From assembly GCA_902789665.1 (NCBI GenBank), contig CADAOY010000008.1, positions 1 to 61,360 on the forward strand: 61,360 nt of DNA. Reading direction: 5' to 3'. Source of the stretch: an uncultured Lachnospiraceae bacterium (lineage in GTDB: Bacteria; Bacillota; Clostridia; Lachnospirales; Lachnospiraceae). This document shows positions 35,069 through 43,625 of this stretch, piece by piece (within the stretch, counting starts at the first letter, position 1; every line of letters starts with the position of its first letter). Below the pieces are notes generated by a model, which made no database searches, was not told where the DNA came from, and saw only the letters and a list, made by a program, of their open reading frames with translations. The translations under genes were made by a program, and so were the position numbers.

Positions 35069-36172
35069 ATGAAATGTCCTAAATGTGGCAAAGAAGTAGC
35101 AGATGGTTCAAAGTTCTGTGACGCATGTGGCGCACCTATGGAAGCAGCACCTGTTCCAGCAGCAGAGCCTGCACCAGCACCAGCTGAGCAGCCAGCTCCG
35201 GCACCAGCACCACAGCCAGCACCTGCTCCGGCACCTGCACCAGCTCCGGCACAGGCAGCAGCTCCAGCACAGAGCACAGAGGCCAAGACTACAGAGCCTG
35301 CTAAGAAGAAATCTAAAAAGGGTCTGGTTATTGGTCTTATTATCGCAGCAGTAGTTGTACTTATTGCAGTAGTACTGATTGTTGTAATTATTGTAGCAGT
35401 TTTAATCTTTGGATTCGGTAATAAGTCAGCAAGAATCAAATCTGCTTATGAGGATATTTTCCACAACATCGAAAAAGGTACTCTTTTAACTGTTGATGGT
35501 GAATATGATATGAACGGAGCAAGTTTCGTAAATGAATATACCTCATATTCAACAGGAAGCGATGTTTATGCTAACTTTTATTATATTTCAGCCAAAGACG
35601 AAGATCGTATCTGGGATATTGTAACAGAGACTTACGAGTATGAAGTTGTATCTGTAGAAAAAGCAGATGATGATTATCTTGTGGAAGTAGAGATTACAAA
35701 CAGAAACATGTTTAATTCCATGAACAGTGCAATGTCAGATTTCTATTATGCATATGGTCCTGTTGAAACAACTACAGGCGGAGAAGTAACTAATATTTTA
35801 GGAGCACTTCTTGATGCCAATAATGCATATGCCAATTCTGAAGGCGGTTTTCTTGGACAGGCAGGTCAGATTGCAAATGGTATAATATCAGGCGTCGATT
35901 CATATAATTCATCTTCAAGCGGAGTTGACAACAGCTATTACTATGCCGGTATGGAAGATGGAAGCAACGCATCCATGATTGTTGATTATTTTGCATCATA
36001 TGCTGATTCAACATCATATGATTCAACAACAACAATTTACTTCTATGCAACCAAGGATGATAATGGCGACTGGGCTATTCCTAGTGTAGTTTATACTGAT
36101 GATCCAACTTCAGGATATGCATATGAGCAGGGCGCTTATTATACAATATTTGATGCAGTTTTAGGATATTAA
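35069..36172 (+). CDS. zinc-ribbon, Pro/Ala-repeat membrane protein
   Basis: 367 residues. An N-terminal zinc ribbon (CPKCGKEVADGSKFCDACG) is followed by a Pro-Ala low-complexity linker (about 28-75), a Lys cluster, a TM helix (about 88-120) and a Tyr/Ser/Asn-rich extracytoplasmic domain. The zinc ribbon would face the cytoplasm. Many such proteins occur in Clostridia without known role; the outer part resembles none I can name. GGAGAAT precedes the ATG, 27 bp after the binding-protein stop, so it shares that promoter, and its own terminator follows. Its place inside an ABC transporter cluster is unusual. Confidence 0.75.
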   Translation: MKCPKCGKEVADGSKFCDACGAPMEAAPVPAAEPAPAPAEQPAPAPAPQPAPAPAPAPAPAQAAAPAQSTEAKTTEPAKKKSKKGLVIGLIIAAVVVLIAVVLIVVIIVAVLIFGFGNKSARIKSAYEDIFHNIEKGTLLTVDGEYDMNGASFVNEYTSYSTGSDVYANFYYISAKDEDRIWDIVTETYEYEVVSVEKADDDYLVEVEITNRNMFNSMNSAMSDFYYAYGPVETTTGGEVTNILGALLDANNAYANSEGGFLGQAGQIANGIISGVDSYNSSSSGVDNSYYYAGMEDGSNASMIVDYFASYADSTSYDSTTTIYFYATKDDNGDWAIPSVVYTDDPTSGYAYEQGAYYTIFDAVLGY

Positions 36173-36197
36173 TAAGGTTTGACTTATAATAAAATTA

Positions 36198-36227
36198 AAG
36201 CAGAGTCTTACAAAGGCTCTGCTTTTT
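36198..36227 (+). terminator. terminator after the zinc-ribbon gene
   Basis: AAAGCAGAGTC / GGCTCTGCTTT hairpin (11 pairs, one T-G), loop TTACAAA, followed by a run of T. It splits the transporter locus into two transcription units. Confidence 0.88.
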
Positions 36228-36230
36228 TAG

Positions 36231-36259
36231 TGGAAAAATAAAGCACAAGGGGTTATAAT
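36231..36259 (+). promoter_or_regulatory. promoter of the permease-ATPase unit
   Basis: TGGAAA (36231-36236, four of six to TTGACA) and a perfect TATAAT (36254-36259), spacer 17 bp, 35 bp upstream of the permease start. Confidence 0.7.
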
Positions 36260-36293
36260 TTAGTATAGTAAATAATTAGCATAGGAAAATATC

Positions 36294-36941
36294 ATGTCTT
36301 TTTTAGAAGTAACAGTTAATCTTTTAGATGGTTTTAAAACATCTTTATTCATATTTTTTATAACCCTTCTGGGTGCTCTGCCCCTTGGGCTTATCATAGC
36401 CTTCGGCTCCATGAGCAAGGTTAAAATCATTCGCACAATTACAAGAACTTTTGTATGGATTATAAGAGGAACCCCTCTTATGCTTCAGATTATTCTTATA
36501 TTCTACGGCCCGGGGCTTATTTTCCATACCAATGGCCTTGGAAGACTTCCGGCAGTACTGGTGGCTTTCATTATTAATTACGCGGCCTATTTTTCAGAGA
36601 TATACAGAGGCGGCATCGAGAGCATAGCCCAGGGACAGTATGAAGCAGGTCAGGTTCTTGGTATGACGAAGACGCAGATTTTCTTCAAGGTTGTGCTTCT
36701 TCAGGTAATTAAGCGTATCATCCCGCCAATGGGTAATGAAATCATAACCCTGGTCAAGGATACCTCCCTTGCCAGAGTAGTATCGGTAACAGAACTATTA
36801 AAGGCAGCTCAGGATATTGTAGGACTTAAGGCAATAATCTGGCCTATATTCTATATAGGTGCTTTCTATCTTCTCTTTACGGGACTTCTTACAATATTAT
36901 TCAGATTTATAGAGAAGAAACTGGATTATTATAAAGGATAA
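36294..36941 (+). CDS. amino-acid ABC transporter permease (HisM family)
   Basis: 215 residues with about five TM helices. The membrane-to-ATPase coupling loop reads EAGQVLGMTKTQIFFKVVLLQ near residue 118 (EAA motif), typical of polar amino-acid permeases. It forms the inner-membrane channel, probably as homodimer, with the ATPase that follows after 11 bp and the binding protein encoded upstream. Confidence 0.93.
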   Translation: MSFLEVTVNLLDGFKTSLFIFFITLLGALPLGLIIAFGSMSKVKIIRTITRTFVWIIRGTPLMLQIILIFYGPGLIFHTNGLGRLPAVLVAFIINYAAYFSEIYRGGIESIAQGQYEAGQVLGMTKTQIFFKVVLLQVIKRIIPPMGNEIITLVKDTSLARVVSVTELLKAAQDIVGLKAIIWPIFYIGAFYLLFTGLLTILFRFIEKKLDYYKG

Positions 36942-36952
36942 GGATAAATAAA

Positions 36953-37846
36953 ATGGCTTTTTTACAGGTAGAAGACATACATAAATCTTTTGGCCAGGAA
37001 GAGGTGCTTAAGGGCATTTCCTTCGGGCTTGAAAAGGGAGAGGTTCTCTCGATTATTGGCTCTTCGGGTGGCGGCAAAACCACGCTTCTTAGAAGTCTTA
37101 ACCAGCTGATTATTCCGGATAAGGGCGTAATTAAGGTTAATGACGAGATAGTATTCGACGCATCAGAAGGCAAACTTTCGGAGTCGATGCTCAGAGACAG
37201 AAGACTGCATTTTGGTCTTGTATTTCAGCAGTTTAATCTCTTCCCTCAGTATAATGTAAAAAGAAATCTTACTCTGGCAGCAGAACTTCTTTGCAAGGAA
37301 AGAGGCAAGGCCGCAGGCAAGAGCGCGGAAGAAATCAAAAAAGAGATTAAGCAGTTAGACGCCAAGGCTTACGCCCTTTTGGTTAAAGTAGGACTTGAGA
37401 ACAAAATCACCGCCTATCCCGGTGAATTATCCGGTGGCCAGCAGCAGAGAGTTGCCATTGCAAGGGCCTTAATGTTAAGCCCTGACATCCTTTGTTTTGA
37501 TGAGCCTACATCAGCACTTGATCCGGAACTTACAGGGGAAGTGCTTAAGGTTATAGGAAGTCTTAAGTCTTCCGAGAGCACCATGGTTATTGTTACACAT
37601 GAGATGGAATTTGCACGTAAGGTATCTGATAAGGTTATCTTTATGGCAGATGGTGTGATTGAGGAGATGGGTACGCCGGCGGAGATTTTTGATGATCCTA
37701 AGTCAGCTAAATTACAGAATTTCTTGAATAAATCCCAGAATCTGGGAATTGATGATATGGAAAGCGGCTTTAATGCCAGGGAATGGGCCAAAGTTGCCCA
37801 GGATGGAGAAGAATGCCTAAAGGACAACGAATTAATCAGGTTTTAG
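36953..37846 (+). CDS. amino-acid ABC transporter ATP-binding protein
   Basis: 297 residues, longer than the usual 240-250. Walker A GSSGGGKTT near residue 37, Q-loop FQQFNLFPQ, signature LSGGQQQR near 163, Walker B ILCFDEPTSALDP and the His switch VTHEM are all present. A Lys/Glu-rich insertion of roughly 30 residues (about 104-135) sits between the Q-loop and the signature, and a C-terminal extension of about 40 residues follows the core. The extension's coding sequence overlaps the nth start. Confidence 0.93.
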   Translation: MAFLQVEDIHKSFGQEEVLKGISFGLEKGEVLSIIGSSGGGKTTLLRSLNQLIIPDKGVIKVNDEIVFDASEGKLSESMLRDRRLHFGLVFQQFNLFPQYNVKRNLTLAAELLCKERGKAAGKSAEEIKKEIKQLDAKAYALLVKVGLENKITAYPGELSGGQQQRVAIARALMLSPDILCFDEPTSALDPELTGEVLKVIGSLKSSESTMVIVTHEMEFARKVSDKVIFMADGVIEEMGTPAEIFDDPKSAKLQNFLNKSQNLGIDDMESGFNAREWAKVAQDGEECLKDNELIRF

Positions 37847-38448
37847 ACAGATTAGATGAGGAATATGGCACGGATTATAAGTGCTACCTTGAATATAATG
37901 AGCCGTGGCAGCTACTGATTGCGACCATTCTCAGTGCGCAGTGCACCGATGCCAGGGTGAACGTGGTTACAAGGGAGCTGTTCGTTAAGTATCCTTCCAT
38001 TGAGGCTTTTGCCAATGCTGATTTGGAGGAACTTAAAAAAGACATTCATTCTACGGGATTTTATCACAATAAGGCAGTGAATATAATTGCCTGCGCTAAA
38101 AGATTATTAGATGTTTATAATGGGGAACTACCAAGGAATATAGAGGATCTGACTTCACTGGCGGGAGTTGGCAGAAAGACCGCAAATGTTATAAGAGGAA
38201 ATATTTATCATGAGCCTTCAATTGTTGTGGATACTCATGTTAAAAGAATTGCGGGAAGACTGGGCTTTACGAAGGAAACAGATCCGGTAAAAGTGGAATT
38301 TGATCTTATGAAAAAGGTACCTGAAGAAAGGTGGATACTCGTTAATATCCATTTTATCAGACTGGGAAGAGAGATATGCAAGGCACCTACTCCAAAATGT
38401 CATAAATGCTTTCTTCAAGATCTTTGTCCGAGCTGTCAAGACCACTGA
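37813..38448 (+). CDS. nth: endonuclease III
   Basis: 211 residues from ATG 37813, chosen because GGAGAAG lies just before it and because endonuclease III normally begins near this point; an ORF start at 37783 is further into the ATPase gene. DNA glycosylase/AP lyase for oxidised pyrimidines. LSAQCTDARVN, the helix-hairpin-helix LAGVGRKTANVI with catalytic Lys, and VDTHVKR (catalytic Asp) are clear. The [4Fe-4S] ligands follow C-X6-C-X2-C-X5-C at the end. It overlaps the ATPase gene by 34 bp and the opposite-strand gene by 62 bp. Confidence 0.94.
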   Translation: MPKGQRINQVLDRLDEEYGTDYKCYLEYNEPWQLLIATILSAQCTDARVNVVTRELFVKYPSIEAFANADLEELKKDIHSTGFYHNKAVNIIACAKRLLDVYNGELPRNIEDLTSLAGVGRKTANVIRGNIYHEPSIVVDTHVKRIAGRLGFTKETDPVKVEFDLMKKVPEERWILVNIHFIRLGREICKAPTPKCHKCFLQDLCPSCQDH

Positions 38449-39163
38449 GGTAATTCATAATTGGTCCTTTGGTGAGGCCGGTTAAGAGGGAAGCGGCAGA
38501 TTCAAGATAACTAATCTTGGCTTTGTCATTCTCTTCAACGTAGATTCCGGCTAAGGACTTGTATGCGCTGATGCTGTCATTACCTGTGGCAATGATGAAC
38601 TCCAGAATTAATTTGGCTATATCTTTTCTGCCCATATGGAGGGCGTATTCACTTATGCAGATAAGCGCGCGGCTTAGGGAAAGATAATTCTGGTCATATT
38701 CCGTAAGAACCGGAAGATTGGCAGCCCCATAACTTAATTTTAAATCCGTATTTGAAATATTGCTTAAATTTACAATTTTACTGTTTTTAAGGGTTTGGAT
38801 AAGTGTAAGTGCATCCGATACATCATTAGGAATGCCTTCTTCGTTAAGGGCATGTTCGTTGGTTGCATCCGAGATGATGATTTTGTCAGGGTCATCATTG
38901 TTCGAATTGCTGGAAAAATCTCCGTTATTTTTTGAATTTTCCCCACTTTCACTAGTGAAATCTTTGGAAGATAATGATACAATTTCATCAGGGATGGTTA
39001 TATAGTTTAAATCATCAAGTGATTTCTTTGGTGTGGCATTGGCTTTGGCTTCTTTATCCCAGAAGGCTTCAGCCGATTTCTGAGTCTTCTTTTTACTCTT
39101 ATGAATTTCATAAGCAAGCCAGGCGCAGAACACCAGAACACTTGCAAAAATTGGAAATATCAT
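38387..39163 (-). CDS. conserved hypothetical membrane-anchored protein
   Basis: 258 residues. An N-terminal TM helix (IFPIFASVLVFCAWLAYEI) with a Lys-rich cytoplasmic flank, an Asn/Ser/Asp-rich linker (about 60-105), and a helical C-terminal domain (about 110-245) that reads like tetratricopeptide-type helical pairs (YLSLSRALICISEYALHMGRKD). I do not recognise a named family. Its 3' end overlaps convergently with nth by 62 bp, including the codons for the nth iron-sulfur Cys. AAAGGAT precedes the ATG on the minus strand. Confidence 0.75.
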   Translation of the reverse strand: MIFPIFASVLVFCAWLAYEIHKSKKKTQKSAEAFWDKEAKANATPKKSLDDLNYITIPDEIVSLSSKDFTSESGENSKNNGDFSSNSNNDDPDKIIISDATNEHALNEEGIPNDVSDALTLIQTLKNSKIVNLSNISNTDLKLSYGAANLPVLTEYDQNYLSLSRALICISEYALHMGRKDIAKLILEFIIATGNDSISAYKSLAGIYVEENDKAKISYLESAASLLTGLTKGPIMNYLSGLDSSDKDLEESIYDILE

Positions 39164-39216
39164 ATATAATATCCTTTCAGTAAAGATGCAGGTATGTATA
39201 AGGGAGGTACCCTAAA

Positions 39217-39324
39217 ATGATGAACCTACATAGTAAGAAATCTAAAAGAGTAATAGCTGCAATTATTATTATAATACTTGTAATTGCGATGATTATTCCT
39301 TTTCTTTCTTATCTCGCCTTTTAG
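39217..39324 (+). CDS. 35-residue single-TM membrane peptide
   Basis: Small ORF with tandem ATGs (39217, 39220) after AAGGGAGGT. It encodes a basic start (MMNLHSKKSKR), one hydrophobic helix rich in Ile/Val/Ala, and the end MIIPFLSYLAF. A strong ribosome site, a positive-inside N terminus and a clean stop support a real gene. It is divergent from the hypothetical gene at 38387-39163, 53 bp away. Similar short Ile-rich peptides occur in Clostridia; function unknown. Confidence 0.65.
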   Translation: MMNLHSKKSKRVIAAIIIIILVIAMIIPFLSYLAF

Positions 39325-39365
39325 TATAGACTAAGTTTGGTGAGATTTCAATCAAAGAGCGTATA

Positions 39366-39394
39366 AAGGAAATGTTTCCTTATTAATATATAAT
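39366..39394 (+). promoter_or_regulatory. palindrome overlapping a putative promoter
   Basis: Perfect 16-bp palindrome AAGGAAA-TG-TTTCCTT (39366-39381), then TATAAT at 39389-39394. The palindrome lies where a -35 would be, with no good -35 sequence there. This suggests an operator, or an activator-dependent promoter, for the VanW-family gene. It could alternatively be a weak hairpin ending the small-peptide transcript, but no T run follows. Confidence 0.45.
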
Positions 39395-39448
39395 GGTTGG
39401 GTTTTTAGAGCATAATTGCTCACGGTAGTTAAAAGAAAGAAGAAAAGT

Positions 39449-40918
39449 ATGAAAAAGGTAAGAAGAATCTCAGAAGTCGTATCACTGGCAGCCCTTATGG
39501 CAGTTTTGGTTATGGTTCCAAGCATCGGAGTCAAAGCTGAAGAAGATCCGGTTATTAAGGAAGGTATCTCCATCGGTGGCGTTGATGTTTCAGGAATGAC
39601 AGCAGCCGAAGCCAAGAAAGCTGTTAATAATTATATTAATCAGGTTAGTGATTCCACAATTAAAATGAATTTATCTGAGATTACTTCAGTTGAAGCAACA
39701 CCTGCAGATTTCGGATTTGAATGGCAGAATGAGGATGTTGTTAATGAGGCACTTGAGATTGGTACCACAGGTAACATTCTTGCAAGATATAAAGAGATTA
39801 AAGATGTAGAGAATGAAGGCTATGATTTTGACATCGTTTATGATGTTGATAAGAGTCTTATAAAAGAATATATGCAGGAACAGAGCGAAGGCTTCGACGT
39901 TGAGGCTGTTAATGCTACCATGACAAGAGAAGGTGGCAAGATGGTTGTTACTGAAGGCGTCAGCGGCGTGGTTCTTGATGTGGATGCATCAACAGATGTA
40001 GTTTACGATGCTCTTACAGCTGACTGGGATTTACAGCCATTAACTGTTGACCTTGTGGCAGAAACTGCAGAGCCTGAGGTTACAGCTGAGATGCTTAATC
40101 AGTGTACTGATGTACTTGGAACATTTACTACAAGTTACTCATCATCAGGTGCAGCAAGATCACAGAATATCGCAACAGGTGCTTCTCATATCAATGGTAC
40201 CATCGTAATGCCTGGTGAGGAGTTCTCAACATATAATACAATTAAGCCTTTTACAGCAGCTAACGGTTATCAGATGGCCGGTTCTTACCTCAATGGTACA
40301 GTTGTAGACAGTATGGGTGGTGGTATCTGTCAGGTATCCACAACATTATATAATGCAGTTATCAGAGCAGAGCTGGAAGTTACCGAGAGAAACAATCACT
40401 CAATGGTTGTAAGCTATGTTAAGGTTTCTGAAGATGCTGCAATTGCTGAGTCATCAGGTAAGGATTTCAAGTTTGTTAATACTTCAGAATATCCAATCTA
40501 CATTGAAGGATATACAGAGAATAAATCAATTACTTTCAACATTTATGGTGTAGAGACAAGACCTGCAGGTCATAAGGTTGAATTTGAGAATGAGATTCTT
40601 CAGGTAATCAATCCTGAATCAGAAACAATCATTGCAGATGCTAATAATGGTATTGGATATGTAAGTGTTCAGAGTGCACACATCGGATACAAGGCTCGTC
40701 TTTGGAAGATTACTTATGAAGATGGTGTTGAAGTATCAAGAGAGATATTCAATACAAGTAATTACAAGATGGTTCCAAGAACTGCTGTTGTTGGTATAGG
40801 TACCGGAGATCCGGGCAGACAGGCTGCAATTCTTGATGCTATCAATTCAGGAAGCATCGATTACGTGAAAGGGGTGGCGGCTGCACTGTATCAGCAGGAG
40901 ATAGGCGCCGTACAGTAA
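39449..40918 (+). CDS. VanW-family secreted protein
   Basis: 489 residues from ATG 39449; an upstream in-frame TTG (39416) adds eleven residues, but the signal peptide starts cleanly at MKKVRR. Signal peptide to about residue 28 (VKAEED). Repeated peptidoglycan-binding-type segments (GGVDVSGMTAAEAKKAV) at 40-200, then a VanW domain at about 240-370 with YNTIKPFT, MGGGICQVSTTLYNA and ERNNHSMVVSYV. VanW/YoaR proteins are cell-wall linked; exact role unclear. The AIR-synthase-like gene starts immediately after its stop. Confidence 0.88.
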   Translation: MKKVRRISEVVSLAALMAVLVMVPSIGVKAEEDPVIKEGISIGGVDVSGMTAAEAKKAVNNYINQVSDSTIKMNLSEITSVEATPADFGFEWQNEDVVNEALEIGTTGNILARYKEIKDVENEGYDFDIVYDVDKSLIKEYMQEQSEGFDVEAVNATMTREGGKMVVTEGVSGVVLDVDASTDVVYDALTADWDLQPLTVDLVAETAEPEVTAEMLNQCTDVLGTFTTSYSSSGAARSQNIATGASHINGTIVMPGEEFSTYNTIKPFTAANGYQMAGSYLNGTVVDSMGGGICQVSTTLYNAVIRAELEVTERNNHSMVVSYVKVSEDAAIAESSGKDFKFVNTSEYPIYIEGYTENKSITFNIYGVETRPAGHKVEFENEILQVINPESETIIADANNGIGYVSVQSAHIGYKARLWKITYEDGVEVSREIFNTSNYKMVPRTAVVGIGTGDPGRQAAILDAINSGSIDYVKGVAAALYQQEIGAVQ

Positions 40919-41902
40919 ATGAATGTAGGAAAGATTCCGGAGAACGTGCTCAAAAGAGCCGTTCTCGGACATATAGATAACAAGAGAGAAGAAATACTAA
41001 TCGGCGCAGGCGTTGGAGAAGACTGCGCCGTTTTGTGCTTAAAAGAAGGGGAAGTATATGTTACAAGTACTGACCCTATTACGGGAACTGCCAAGGATAT
41101 AGGTAAGCTCGCGGTTTTGGTTACAGCCAATGACCTGGCATCTTCGGGAGCGGAGCCCGTAGGTATACTTATATCCGCCCTTTTACCTGACGGCTTTACA
41201 GAGCCGGAGCTTAGGGAGATTATGGTGCAGGTTAATGAACAGTGCACAAAGCATAATATCCAGCTTATGGGCGGTCATACCGAGATAACAAGAGCTGTTA
41301 ATCAGCCTATTCTTACAGTTACAGGCGTAGGCAAGATTCAAAAAGACAAACTCATAACCACAGGCGGAGCAAAGCCTGACCAGGACATTGTGGTAAGTAA
41401 ATATATAGCCTTAGAGGGCACAAGCATCATTGCCAAGGAGAAGGAAGATGAACTTCTTACCAGATATCCTAAGGAAATGATAAAGAGGGCTCAGGGCTAT
41501 GATGAATATATATCTGTTGTTAATGAAGGAAGAATTGCAGCCGAGGTTGGCGTAAGCGCCATGCATGATGTAACAGAAGGCGGAATATTCGGAGCCCTCT
41601 GGGAAGTTGCAGCAGGTTCCGGTGTAGGTCTCACAGTGGACCTTAAGGCAATTCCTATAAAGCAGGAAACTGTGGAAATATGCAATTATTTTAACATTAA
41701 TCCTTATGAATTAATTTCTTCAGGTTCAATGCTTATGGTAGCTCCGGATGGGGAGAAACTTGTGGCAACACTTGCAGAGAGTGGAATCCCGGCTTCCATA
41801 ATTGGCAGAACAAACAGCAGCAATGATAAAATAATTCAAAATGGTGAGGAGACCAGATATTTAGAGCCTCCTAAAACCGACGAACTATATAAAGTAATCT
41901 AA
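40919..41902 (+). CDS. AIR synthase-related (PurM/HypE/ThiL superfamily) enzyme
   Basis: 327 residues. N-terminal domain with IGAGVGEDCAVL near residue 28, VTSTDPITGT near 50 and ANDLASSGAEP near 70; central MGGHTEITRAV near 119; C-terminal domain with AMHDVTEGGIFGALWEV near 218. This layout is that of ATP-using PurM/HypE/ThiL/SelD proteins. It is not a standard HypE (no terminal PRIC-like Cys) nor clear ThiL. The substrate is unknown. Its ATG follows directly after the VanW gene stop. Confidence 0.8.
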   Translation: MNVGKIPENVLKRAVLGHIDNKREEILIGAGVGEDCAVLCLKEGEVYVTSTDPITGTAKDIGKLAVLVTANDLASSGAEPVGILISALLPDGFTEPELREIMVQVNEQCTKHNIQLMGGHTEITRAVNQPILTVTGVGKIQKDKLITTGGAKPDQDIVVSKYIALEGTSIIAKEKEDELLTRYPKEMIKRAQGYDEYISVVNEGRIAAEVGVSAMHDVTEGGIFGALWEVAAGSGVGLTVDLKAIPIKQETVEICNYFNINPYELISSGSMLMVAPDGEKLVATLAESGIPASIIGRTNSSNDKIIQNGEETRYLEPPKTDELYKVI

Positions 41903-41929
41903 TTATTATCCATAATCAAGGAGGAAGAT

Positions 41930-42412
41930 ATGAGAGAGAAAATTTTGGCGATAATCGAAAAAAACAGCAGAATCGACATAGCCGAACTGGCCGTTATGCT
42001 GGGAGAAGAAGAAATAGAGGTTGCCAATTGTATAGCCGCCATGCAGGAAGAGGGCATTATCTGCGGATATCATACTCTTATTGATTGGGATAAGACCAAT
42101 ATCGAAAAGGTAAGTGCCATTATTGAAGTACGTGTTACTCCACAAAGAGGACAGGGCTTCGATACAATAGCTGAGAGAATTTACAAATATCCTGAAGTTA
42201 ATTCAGTATATCTTATTTCCGGCGGATATGACATAATGGTTACTCTTGAAGGCAAGAGCCTTAAGGAAGTGGCAGGCTTTGTTTCCGATAAGCTGTCCAC
42301 ACTTGACAGCGTGCTTAGTACTGCAACACACTTTATCTTAAAGAAATACAAAGATCACGGAACAGTATTAACCAAGAAATATACCGATGAGAGGCTGAAA
42401 TATACACCATGA
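41930..42412 (+). CDS. Lrp/AsnC-family regulator
   Basis: 160 residues. An N-terminal winged helix (IEKNSRIDIAELAVMLGEEEIEVANCIAAM) and a C-terminal RAM ligand domain (EVRVTPQRGQGFD, VYLISGGYDIMVTLEG). AAGGAGG precedes the ATG. It overlaps the aminotransferase gene by 4 bp, a common pairing in Clostridia, and probably controls that gene in response to an amino acid. Confidence 0.9.
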   Translation: MREKILAIIEKNSRIDIAELAVMLGEEEIEVANCIAAMQEEGIICGYHTLIDWDKTNIEKVSAIIEVRVTPQRGQGFDTIAERIYKYPEVNSVYLISGGYDIMVTLEGKSLKEVAGFVSDKLSTLDSVLSTATHFILKKYKDHGTVLTKKYTDERLKYTP

Positions 42413-43575
42413 GAGATTTTATAGCAGACAAAATAAAAGACGTTAAGCCATCCGGCATCAGAAAATTTTTCGACATAGTAAGTGAGATGCAGGATGCCAT
42501 ATCTCTTGGTGTTGGTGAACCGGACTTCGATACTCCATGGCATATAAGAGATGAGGGTATCTACTCTTTAGAGAAGGGCAGAACTTTCTATACTTCCAAT
42601 GCCGGTTTAAAAGACCTTAAAATTGAGATATGTAATTATATTAAGCGTAAGCAGAACTTAGATTATGATTATAACAAACAGGTTTTAGTTACTGTAGGTG
42701 GTTCAGAAGCCATTGATGTGGCATTAAGATGTATGATAAATCCGGGAGATGAAGTAATTATCCCTGAGCCATGCTACGTATCCTATGTGCCTTGTACCAC
42801 AATGGCAGACGGAGTTCCTGTAACAATCAATCTTAAAAATGAGAATAATTTCAGATTAACTGCAGGCGAATTACTGGATGCAATTACAGATAAAACCAAG
42901 ATTCTTATCCTGGCATTCCCTAATAATCCTACCGGTGCCATTATGGAGAGAGAGGACTTAGAGGCTATAGCAAAGGTTTGTATCGAAAAGGATATTTTCG
43001 TAATATCCGATGAGATATATTCAGAGCTCAGCTACGGAGATAAACCTCATGTATCCATAGCAGCGATTGAGGGAATGAAGGAAAGAACCCTTATGATTAA
43101 CGGCTTCTCCAAGGCCTATGCCATGACAGGATGGAGACTTGGATATGCAGTTGGACCAGAAGCCTTAATCAAGCAGATGATTAAGATGCATCAGTTCGCT
43201 ATCATGTGTGCTCCAACCACCAGTCAGTATGCAGCTATTGAAGCATTAAGAAATGGCGATTCTGATGTGGAGATGATGAGAGAGGCATATAATCAGAGAA
43301 GAAGATATTTAATTCATGCCTTCAAGGAGATGGGACTTCCTTGTTTCGAGCCGAAGGGAGCCTTCTATGTTTTCCCTTGTATCAAGGAATTTGGAATGAC
43401 ATCTGATGAATTTGCCATTAAGCTTTTAGAGGAGCAGAAGGTTGCCGTCGTTCCGGGCACGGCCTTCGGTGACTGCGGCGAAGGATTCCTTCGAATATCC
43501 TACGCTTATTCCATCGATGATTTGAAAGTTGCCATCGGCAGACTCAAAATCTTCGTGGAAGGATTAAGAAAGTAA
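42409..43575 (+). CDS. class I/II PLP aminotransferase
   Basis: 388 residues, fold-type I. LGVGEPDFDTPWHIRD near residue 31, AFPNNPTGA near 165, ISDEIYSELSYG near 200, the PLP Lys in NGFSKAYAMTGWRLGYAVGP near 234, and FLRISYA near the end. Aspartate/aromatic-type aminotransferase; the partner Lrp regulator suggests an amino-acid role. ATGA overlap gives coupled translation. A terminator follows. Confidence 0.93.
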   Translation: MRDFIADKIKDVKPSGIRKFFDIVSEMQDAISLGVGEPDFDTPWHIRDEGIYSLEKGRTFYTSNAGLKDLKIEICNYIKRKQNLDYDYNKQVLVTVGGSEAIDVALRCMINPGDEVIIPEPCYVSYVPCTTMADGVPVTINLKNENNFRLTAGELLDAITDKTKILILAFPNNPTGAIMEREDLEAIAKVCIEKDIFVISDEIYSELSYGDKPHVSIAAIEGMKERTLMINGFSKAYAMTGWRLGYAVGPEALIKQMIKMHQFAIMCAPTTSQYAAIEALRNGDSDVEMMREAYNQRRRYLIHAFKEMGLPCFEPKGAFYVFPCIKEFGMTSDEFAIKLLEEQKVAVVPGTAFGDCGEGFLRISYAYSIDDLKVAIGRLKIFVEGLRK

Positions 43576-43582
43576 ATATTGC

Positions 43583-43612
43583 GCCGCCTGGCCCACGCCT
43601 GGCGGCATTTTT
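43583..43612 (+). terminator. terminator after the aminotransferase
   Basis: GCCGCC / GGCGGC stem, a T-T mismatch, inner GGC/GCC, loop CCAC, then ATTTTT. Strong Rho-independent terminator. Confidence 0.9.
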
Positions 43613-43625
43613 ATGAGGGAAAATT

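Noticed and set aside
35160-35280. Repetitive GCACCAGC / CCGGCACC units as a possible tandem repeat or CRISPR-like array
   Set aside because: They are imperfect codon repeats for a Pro-Ala linker inside one open frame; no fixed spacer length and no cas genes.
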